Below are positions 54,701 through 64,000 of a DNA stretch of 64,000 bases, piece by piece. Position 1 is the stretch's first letter. The number at the start of each line of letters is the position of its first letter. A program made the translations under genes and the position numbers. The notes beneath the pieces are model-generated. The model saw nothing but the letters and a program-made list of their open reading frames with translations. It searched no databases and had not been told where the DNA came from. Source of the DNA: Acanthaster planci (lineage: Eukaryota > Echinodermata > Asteroidea > Valvatida > Acanthasteridae); NCBI RefSeq assembly GCF_001949145.1, contig NW_019091359.1, positions 2,481,748-2,545,747 of the forward strand. The letters run 5' to 3'.

Positions 54701-56096
54701 TACATACCGGTAATGCAAACTGCTCCAAGTGATAAACGCATCAAAAGATGGTCTGTTCCCGGCACAATTCTGCATGATGGTACCATAAATAAACCTCGGT
54801 GTTCCTACTTGTATTTGCAGGCCATGTAAATATACACCAGTAAAACTTGAACATTTAACATTGGTGAACTAACACCAAAGCAAAAATGACAGTGTATTTT
54901 ACAACCCAAAAGTGCTGTTTTCAAGCAGGCCTCCAGGCATATAATTGGGAAATCAGACAAAACAAGAAAATGCCCATGCTCCACAAGAGTTTGCGTTAAG
55001 TCTGATCCAATTCAAATAATGCAGTTAGATTCTGAATTTACATGTATACACCTCCAAGCACTTCAATTATCTTGGTTTGCAAATATTTTCTATGTGGATC
55101 TGCAGGTAAGTGCTTAAAACTTCACATCCAGGTTTGTACAGCATGTAAAAACCATTCCATCCGCAATTTATACAGTGTCCATAAAAAAGAAGTGTTCATC
55201 ATTGTAAATGTCAACCAATCTCACACATCTCAATCATGGAGTCCCCCTAATCAAAAACTTTCATGGGCATGTTCACTTCTACCAATTTCTCTCCATACCC
55301 TGAGAGCCCAATTTGTCAAAGTCGGGGGGGGGGGGAAGAGAATCTTTCCCCTAAATAGCCAAGTGAAGACACCAGGTCATCAAGCCATCACTGTCTTCCA
55401 GCCCACCAATTTTACCCTGATGGATGCCCACTTTGGCTCCCAGCAAAAAGCAGAGCAGCAGTGACATTTGAAAGGAATGAGTTTTTATATCACGCCTCAT
55501 GGTAGAGTCAATATTTGCCAGGAAACACACGGGGCACACCAGCCGTCTGGGAATCATATCCAAGATCCTTTGCAGTATGGCGGTCACATCATTTCACTGG
55601 TTTCCACATGGTACAGAAATATCACTGGAAGGTCCTTTCTCCCAATCTCATTTCTATTTATTGATCTGCAAATATGCAGTCCTTGTGGTTGATATATGTA
55701 CGCCAAGGTTAATTTAATTCTACAATCATGTGTACTGACTATGCAAGTACAGTAATATCATCATACAAAGCTTTACTGACTCCAAAAGTGGAAGTGCTCC
55801 TTTAAGGAAATGGCAATTGCTATCTATAAGGACCCTGCATAGGAAATAAGCCTCAAAGCAATGACTGGGTATTCCTGGTACATGAAAATGTAAATAAACT
55901 TCACTGTGCATGTACCTTGACTTATGAAATTCATTCTTAGTGAAAGTGAAGTTTTGCCTTATCATTTTAATCAGGTCATATCACATAGACCAACAACTCA
56001 CACCTAAACTTACAGGTACATGTACATGTACATTGTATGCAAGTACTAGCCATGTACAGGTACATCACATGGACACGTACATGTATACACATACCA

Positions 56097-56298
56097 GGCA
56101 CATGTGTTGTAAGCAATGCATCATAAATGTACATGTATACATAGGTACTGGCACATGTGTTGTAAGCAATGCATCATAAATGTACATGTATACATAGGTA
56201 CAGGCACATGTGATGTAAGCACGGCATCATACCATAAATGTACATGTATACACATGCACAGGCACATGTGTTGTAAGCAATGCATCATACATGTACCA
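56097..56298 (+). repeat. Minisatellite, about 53-bp unit, close to four copies
   Basis: Units start GGCACATGTGTTGTAAGCAA and include ATGTACATGTATACA. Copies at 56097, 56150, 56203 and 56261; the third is longer by an insertion of CCATA and differs at several sites, and the fourth is partial. Confidence 0.88.
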
Positions 56299-56463
56299 TA
56301 CGTACAGTTTAAATACCAGTATATGGAGGCTTATATTGTAGCACCAGGTGTTCTTGTTTGTATGTACGTTCACATTTGTACATGCACAGTGTGCATGTAA
56401 CTTTTTGTAAGCCACTGACTTTTGACATTTTACAAAAGCAAAGAATCAGAAGGATGAACTTAC

Positions 56464-56523
56464 ATGCAATTTTTCAGATCCGTCATTCATGTGGGCCTCA
56501 TTGGTATCGATCAAGTTGTACAT
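56464..56523 (-). CDS. Candidate short alternative first coding exon of AHCYL (isoform C, 20 codons)
   Basis: ATG in the context GCAACCATGT opens MYNLIDTNEAHMNDGSEKLH and ends at a consensus GTAAGT in phase 0. An in-frame TAG lies upstream. The peptide is not recognised, and the case rests only on frame, phase and donor. Confidence 0.3.
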
Positions 56524-59097
56524 GGTTGCACGTTTGCCACCCTATGAGAGGCCACGGGCGAATACTTTACCCTGGCTTCGGTCAGGAAGCCAGTCTTTCA
56601 AGCAAATGCATTATGCTTACCAAAGCGAAAGTAGACTATAAAATATCCATTTATAATTCTTCCGGGACACAGTCGCTGCATGTATGATGTTGTGCCTGAA
56701 CTTCCAGAAAGGTTACAAAAGTGAGTGTCAGGTTTCTTACTTGGGTGTGAAAGATATCAATTGGCCACTCAGGAAGCAAGAGCCAGAGAGGATATGCCTT
56801 TCTGATGGACAGGATATTTTTAACTTCTGAGTGAATGGGGTAATGGCGTGGGACAACAATGACCTGAATATACGCTCATGAAAAATTCATTGGAGACACA
56901 TGTCACCTGGGGAAGGCAAGTGACATCACATTGTTAGGTGACAAAAATAAGCCATTGATTGCCAGCTTGAGGAAAAGTCAGTGCGTAATTCCGGCATGTA
57001 CACTTATTGTAAAGCACACAAAATACCTAGTACATGCAGTTTGGGTATTCATATCAGCTTCAACTTGTCAAAAGTGGAAAGTGAAAGTGATAAAGCTGGC
57101 CAAAATATGTGCCATTTTGACCTAACTATGCTAAAAACAGATCACACAAAAGAACAAGTAAACAATCACTGGGCATTCAGTTGAATATATATCTACAGAA
57201 ACTATTTCACCCATCCCAATCATTCTTTGTACATAATGTTGAACTGGAATGAAAGGGAGGCTACACTTGCAAAATGAAGACTCTTGAACATCACTGACAA
57301 TGCGGGTAACAAAGCTATTACCAACTGTGAGGACCCATCAAAGAAGCCAACGAGAAGCTGCACTTGCCAAACACAATCTCTTGCACCATTAACGATGCCC
57401 CAGCTTGCTCATGTAGCTTCTCTTTCAATACAATGATGGGCACTCAAAGAGAGGCTGCACTTGCAAGATGCACTCTTTTGTGTCATTTTCAATGTAGGTA
57501 AATATGCAATAATAAATAGCTAAAGATTTTCATTGTAAAATCTCCTCTTCAACCATCCATACACGTACAATGGGCCCATAGATACTTCAGTTTTTTTTTC
57601 TTCATCTGAAACAAAATCTCTTTGTGCATACAATTACAACAAGTGTTGCCAGCATATCTTCATGCTTAAATATATCGTAACACAATAATTTGCATCCCGA
57701 GCCTGAACGCCACTGCAGCAAATGTCATTTATTCCTATCAATGCATAATTCAATTAGATTAAGATGAGCACTTTCAACATATCCTTTAATTTCTGAAGTG
57801 GCCAGGACTCTGCAAAACCTGGCCTTCGCATGTACTCTGCACAAACTGAATTGAATATTTAGTCAGCTGGATCAAGCTGGAAACTCTAGCACACTTGTAC
57901 ACTTATGCTCATGTACATGTACAGTATGTGTATAAAGGTGCTGTACATATCCAGAGGAAGACATGTACACCTATGTCCATGTACTTTATAAAGGCCCCCT
58001 CATTAGAAATTAACCAACTCTCAAACAGTGTAAGCGTACATGATACGAAGAGATTGATTATAAAACAAATCAGATTCAATGTCCACAACCAGATGCCCTG
58101 GAATTCAACTCGCACACGGTGCAAATCTGAGTTACACAGGTGCAAATTGAATCGCATGGATTATACACAAATTATGTTGCCAGATTATGCCCACACAGTG
58201 GATCCCAGAACTAGGGCAGGGGTCACTCAGCCACAATGAGTAAGTCAGGTCAAGCATCTTCTTCCTTAGTGACTATGGCTGTGACTACAATGACTAAGGT
58301 TGACTTGGCAATCAAAATTATATAACCAATCTGTAGCTAAAAACACTCCCTCGGAAATGGCTTAATTTTGCAAAGACAGACGTTTCTTTTTAATTTAACT
58401 ATGAGTTTTATATTTCTCTTCAGTATTTTCATTTGTTGACATTTATTTGGATGTATAATTTAAGATTTAATCATCATGTGTACAGGCAGTACATTCAGAT
58501 TTTTTCCACTGACGCTGTGTCAGATCTTCCACTTGCATCATTATAGGTACCGATGCATGTAGCTACAAAACCATTCATGTGTACATGTACATGTATGCAC
58601 AGGCCTGACACACAGCACAGTCGCACATGCAGCATGTACAATGTACACCCACACATGTACATGTATGTTTACAGCAATACCTGGTCAGTATACATGCACC
58701 ACTTGGCCCCTACAAGTAAATGTATACATTAAACTTGGATTTTCTGGTACATCTGTGGAGACACTTAGTACACATTTTTGGAGAGTCAATTTTGCTCACT
58801 GATAAATTTCGTGTGCAAAAGTTTTTATAAGTCACCAAAGAGCATGTTGATCTAAGAAATCACTTTGAATTTTGTGAAAATAATAACGCTTTAAGACTGA
58901 TAACGTTTGTATCACAGCTGCAGTGTACCGGTACATGTACTCTGTATAAATTACATGTACATGTACTTGCTGGCTTTATTCACGTCCAAGTCTTATCATC
59001 AAAATTAATGCTTCTTCACCCAAGCTACCATTTTAACAAGTACAGGTGCACATACATGTACATTACAGTTTACACATGCCTGGATTTATTACAATAC

Positions 59098-59142
59098 CTG
59101 ATTGAAGTGGCCCGACACCATTGGAGAGCCTTGGTTCTGCAT
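59098..59142 (-). CDS. Weak candidate first coding exon (15 codons)
   Basis: MQNQGSPMVSGHFNQ is followed by GTATTG in phase 0. The upstream sequence to 59460 is CpG- and GC-richer and contains GGGGTGGGCGG (Sp1-like) near 59400, as at a promoter. The donor is poor. Confidence 0.2.
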
Positions 59143-59219
59143 TTTCGTATCAGCACCGACTTCAAAGCTTCACTGATCCAACTCAAAGTGCCTGCTCCAA
59201 ACAGCGGGCTGCACCGGGG

Positions 59220-59460
59220 AAAATAATCCCAAGGAACTCCTCACCTACTGAGGTGGTGATTTCCTCGGCAAACGACTCCGCATATTGCCCCGTCTCCCTA
59301 TCTCTACATCCCCGCTTCTCCCGCCCCCCCCCCTACATTAATATTCTGATGGGTAGTGTGAATGCTCTTGAACTTTCCCCAATCCAGTACTGACGGCAGG
59401 GGGTGGGCGGATGCCAGACGGATAAGGAGAGGCTGGTTAAACAGGAATTTGATCGACTGG
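59220..59460 (-). promoter_or_regulatory. GC-richer patch, possible distal promoter
   Basis: Stands out from AT-rich flanks, with a C9 run, a GGGGTGGGCGG box and a GTAG|GTGAGG donor-like site at about 59243 that could end a 5' UTR exon. Inferred only. Confidence 0.3.
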
Positions 59461-59469
59461 AAATCAATA

Positions 59470-62400
59470 AACAGCCACTGTTTACAATTCTGTTTCCCTC
59501 CTACCAGCTGCGCTGTTCTTTTTTAGCACAAATATGTCTGTTGTTCAGTCATAATCATCGCTGACACCTACATTACAGGTGCTTGCACAGAGCTCATCAA
59601 TTCAACCTATTTCACCTGGAAATACATGCAGTAACAGTTGAGCTCCTGTTCCCAGGGTTTGTATCTACCCAAGTTTTATTTTCTATTTAGTTTTTATGTA
59701 CAAAATGGCTCTTTATTTGTAGATTTTTTAATCCGTAGAATTAGGAATACGCTGTACAACAGTTTGAAATTGTAACAAGTCATTCTGCTAAATGCTCATT
59801 CAATGCGTGACACGTTATAACAGGCAGGTTCAACACTGACCTTATTATCAGGCACCAGAATTAGAAATGGACATAAGTCTAGTTAATATTGTCGTCAATG
59901 TGAACATTATACATAATACATGCATGTAACCAATCTAGAAAGTAACAGCATTTACCTAACCAGTACAGAGCGGTGAATTGATGCACTTTCACAATTCTTT
60001 GTTTTCAACAATGCCACCACTGGTCAAGATATGGCCGCAATAAACATTTTTTTTGATTCTTAAAATTGGCCGTTTTTCATTTGAGAAAGGATAACATTCA
60101 ACTTGAACTTCGTGTTTCACCATCTGCACTAATTTGAGGATGAGACCCTGCAGTTTTCTGGGGGAACTTTTGAGAAAATGTGAAATTCAAAATAAGGAAA
60201 CCAAAATACCTTAACTTTAGTTTGATTGTGACTGAGTTATTTATGCATGCAACTAGTACCCTTTTAAGTGTTACTCATTTCATTGGAAACAAATGCCACC
60301 TCCCCTGCTGTTGTTTTAACGACGTGTTCACTCTAAGCTGCACACAGACTCAGTATTTTGAAAGTGAAATAAAATGCTTCCATACATATAATGATGTATC
60401 TGGTACCCTGTTCTCATATACCATGTAATGCCAGAAATATTTAGGGCGCCTAACCCTGAATTCCTCAAACCACTGGAACAGCATGAAGACAGTATGTGTC
60501 CGACGTTTCATAAGGAGTGACGTAAAGTGGATGTCTGCTGAAAATGACTCATCAAACTTTTCTCGAACAGGAGGGAACCGTGTAAAGTTGTGCGCTCATA
60601 AGATACCATTCTTACTTTTTTGAAGAGGATTTGTGTTAGGTCTCTTGACAGTGTCAAGGACTTGCTTTACGAGCTGAATTCTGTGCAAAACAGGAAACTG
60701 GGCCATTACTCCCTCCATTCAAATTACACCACAGCAGAAAACCATCAGCTGAACAGATTTCAACGAAAATACATAAGACACCATCAATGATTCACGTGAC
60801 AAATGCAACAAAAACTGTAAACATGTTTCTTTTAAGCTTGCAAAATACTGGATTTACAAGCTCCAGGGTATCCAGTATACCATGAAAGAATGCCGTACAG
60901 GTGGCAAATACAGCCAAATAGCTAGATACTGGATACTTTTACTGTTATGGTATATGTATGTCACTCGCATAACATGATTTCAACTTTTTTTATTTTTGAA
61001 AATGATTTTAATTTTTTTCAGTTTTCTTCTGAAATAAGGATCATTTGTGACAGTTCAAAAGGGAGAAAGACAGATCTTGCTATTATTTCTATTCTACAAT
61101 CATCCTGGTAAAGTAGAGCAAAAAAGATCCACCGACAATCAGTTCACAGCCAGCTTGTGACTTTTTTTCGCAAGCTGTCAGACAAGCACTGAGCATACAG
61201 TGTTTATTAATATATACGTTGGGTAAGGGCAAAACCCGTTATATGAATTAACATCTCCCCAACGCAATAATACATCTTGAAAACCAGCAGAAAAAAAACA
61301 CCCCCACCAAATACAGGTACCAAATAATCTGCCCCTATTCACTCAAAACTGGATTCCATACTGGCGTTACTGAGTTGATCAGTACTTCAATACTGCGCCA
61401 ATCCATCCCTACTGTTAATTCAAGCAAACAATGCAGTCAACTTAATTAGGGAGTTTGGAAATCTTGGATTAATTTTACCAACCTTCATGGATTAACCGGG
61501 TGACTTCATCTGTACGCAGTACTTGCTCATGAACTCACTGGGTGAGTGACCTTTTCTTGCTCATGGTTTGCATTCCTAATTTTCAAAGGAGACAGGCTAC
61601 TCAGGGAGTGTTTAGCAGCCCATGGCATGTTTGGATTGGGCTGTGGTTAGTGGATAACATAATACCCACAAGGGAGATTACTGAAATCAGGGGGGGTCTG
61701 CATGCTTGCTGTGAAAACAGGCTTTTAATATCACATTGTAATATTTGACATACAGGAGCAATTACTACCAACATGTAGTGTAGGGTTGTGTAGGTGAATG
61801 TTTATGAACCAAACATACGAACTGGAACAAGAAAACTGAAGTAAATTCATCAGTAGAAAAGTGGAGAAATGAACAAAAAATCTGGGAATACATCTGTCAG
61901 CACAACAAAGTTGTTGAATGAGTCATAAGTGAAACAGGAAATTACCCGTGGTTAATGCATGCCTTTGTGTGACTGTGTTATGCATGTACATGTACACATA
62001 TGACCTACACACACAATGTATCAAACAAAGGGTTCCAAAATCAGTTTGGACAAAATACATGTAAAACTGAGGAAGAAATCACGTCTTTTCATTTTCAAAT
62101 GTATTGAACAATCAACATCAACTTCAGTGTGTAGAAAGCACTTTGAAGCTTCAAAGTAAAGTTTAAAGTAAATATACAGAGCATCAAGATAAAAGGGGCA
62201 ATCCTAGTCTACATTTATTCTCTGATGTTGTGATGATTTGGGCTTAATCTTTTTGATGGCTCATAACTTATGGTCAGGATTCCCACAGATTAAACCAAAC
62301 CTTGATCTTGGGTACTCATGTCCACATGTGGAAGAACATAACATCTGACAATAGCTGTCACAACTTCAATCCCCACCACAATAGCCCCTCAACCCCTTCG

Positions 62401-63500
62401 ATTGACCAAACTTCTCAAATCTTCAATTCGACACAAACAGCAAATTTCTGATCTGCATAGTATCACAGACCACATGTGCCCTAGTCAGAAAATATGGAAC
62501 TCCAAATGCTATTGGAAAATCCCACATTTTCAAGATTATTGAAATACAATTAGAAATAGAATTTACAGGAAGAAAAACTGTGAACAAATTAACCGTGTCA
62601 AAAGAAAGTGTGGTGCCTAGCCTTTATTTGTGCACATTCTTTGTACAGTTACGACATCAGACTACTGGCTGACAATTTTTTTAGTTTGGAAAGTACCACT
62701 TTAGCCTGAGGCTTCCAACTGAGATCATTTGGCTTCATTCTCAGCTACAAAATGTTCAAGACAAATCCTTTTAAAAAACTGAACTGAAAGCCTGAACTTG
62801 GCAAAGTGTCATAGGAAAGACTTTGGCTGGGCTTCATGACAAATTTTAGAGTATTTTGGAGTATTGGCGTAAAGTTGGCAAGATTAAATTGCACATGGAG
62901 CATCAGTTTGCAGGTGCCCTTTACTTGTAAACCCATGAACTTCACGGTTCACATCACAATCATGCTTGTGGACTTGAATAGTACCAGTAAGAAGGAATAG
63001 AGGGCGCTATTTACTTTCCATTGTTAGTTTCACACATGCAATTTTGTGTTCAATATCTCTGAGTCACTGCACTTGAATGAATGTGTGTGCGAGCAACCTA
63101 TTTAAGTCAAAATTGGTTCTTTCAGAATATTTCATGTCCATGTATAATGTAATCACCAAAGGACATAATCGGATAACTGCTGAATTAATGACACTTCAAA
63201 CTAAAATTGAACTTGATAACCTAGTAATCCTGTTTTCTGAGGAGGAATATTGACCTTTTTCACCCAAGGTGACAAAATAAATGTAAACAATACCACCACA
63301 CGTGGACAGCCTTGGCCATGGTAATCATATACATGTATGTTCCTACCAGGCAGCTTCATTCACTGGCAAGCGCATGTGCAAACGCTGCATGCTTGACTAG
63401 TTTATCTTGAATAGCTAGATTACCATTACAACACATCAGACGTCCAGCACGATCATGACATCACTGGAAAAAGGTCTATACTAGGAATATGCATTACACT
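59470..63500. other. Non-coding sequence, nothing recognised
   Basis: AT-rich, without conserved exon signatures or clear inverted repeats. Open frames are short and unfamiliar. Confidence 0.5.
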
Positions 63501-63522
63501 GCTTGCATTACTGACCTTTTGT

Positions 63523-63780
63523 TTAGAAAAATACAGTAGAATATTCATGAGCGGGAGGCAGTGTCATACACAATTTTGAACAATAGACTGAAAGAGTGTT
63601 GAAGCCAAGGCAAGGTGGTGTGGTAGGATCATTGTTAGGCACAATCAACTGATATGCACTATTGCCTGGGCACTCTTCCTGTAATCTCCAACTTAAATTC
63701 CCTTTGGCTGAAGCAATCTTCCATACCGTAAACAGCGGTGAGTTAGAAAAGTCATTGGCTGATGGCGGATTCATTGACAA
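63523..63780 (-). other. Unrecognised open frame behind an acceptor-like site
   Basis: The minus strand has TTATTGCAG followed by an open frame with MNPPSANDFSNSPLFT and then a GTATGG donor-like site, or reading on for about 85 codons. No family was recognised. It may be an exon of a gene lying beyond the window, or chance. Confidence 0.2.
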
Positions 63781-64000
63781 ATCTGCAATAAGATTGATCG
63801 ATCAGTTAGAGATCGATTGATCGGGCCTAACATCATCTTTTACAACACCTAGGCAACATTTGGACTTAAACTGCGTTGCGTTTGGCTTCTAATATGTTGA
63901 GCCCAATGCTGGGCCCAGTCACACATGTCAGATGGTCCAAAGGAAATACGTTTTTACAGACACGAACACACAAAAGCAAATGGGCCATACTGAAAACATT

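Noticed and set aside
54376-54786. Overlapping open frames on both strands (98 and 136 codons)
   Set aside because: Considered as another AHCYL first exon, but no good donor in phase 0 ends either frame and no family was recognised.

Overview
This is a metazoan nuclear genome window: genes are split by GT-AG introns, the background is AT-rich, and it holds many short inverted-repeat (MITE-like) elements and one tRNA-derived SINE. The NRF1 homologue looks like the sea urchin P3A2 type of nuclear respiratory factor. Together with abundant TACATGTA palindromes, this makes a marine deuterostome, probably an echinoderm, the best guess. No ribosomal RNA, stand-alone tRNA, CRISPR or reverse-transcriptase open reading frame was seen.

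Layout. (1) About 475-2082, minus strand: the last exon of a 2OG-Fe(II) dioxygenase-like gene. It carries an apparent 2-nt frameshift and has Gln where the first iron-binding His should be. (2) About 2.1-5.4 kb: non-coding, with AP-1-like TGAGTC repeats, a TA-flanked MITE and two copies of a small hairpin repeat. (3) About 5.4-6.0 kb: a CpG-richer block and a near-perfect 57-bp palindrome. (4) 7246-8285, plus strand: SMKR1 (small lysine-rich protein 1), whose first coding exon is only the ATG. (5) 12531-18050, plus strand: complete NRF1, seven coding exons, 524 residues. A 42-bp tandem duplication copies the exon 4 splice donor. (6) About 18-28.9 kb: NRF1 3' UTR and the convergent intergenic region, rich in fold-back repeats, with a SINE at 21.7 kb. 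(7) 28963-37389, minus strand: eleven certain coding exons of an S-adenosylhomocysteine hydrolase-like protein (AHCYL/IRBIT type). At least two good candidate first coding exons (48043-48192 and 51464-51778) and three weaker ones lie upstream. (8) The rest, to 64 kb, is probably 5' intron and upstream sequence, full of TACATGTA palindromes.

The main biological result is the gene neighbourhood. SMKR1, NRF1 and AHCYL sit together here, and AHCYL2-STRIP2-SMKR1-NRF1 are neighbours on human chromosome 7q32, so this looks like an ancient microsyntenic block. A second point is the AHCYL gene: the splice junction joining the alternative first exons to the common body falls inside the expected PP1-docking motif, so first-exon choice could switch phosphatase docking on or off. 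The genes do not form a pathway; NRF1 is a transcription factor, AHCYL a regulator of IP3 receptors and ion transporters, and SMKR1 is of unknown function.
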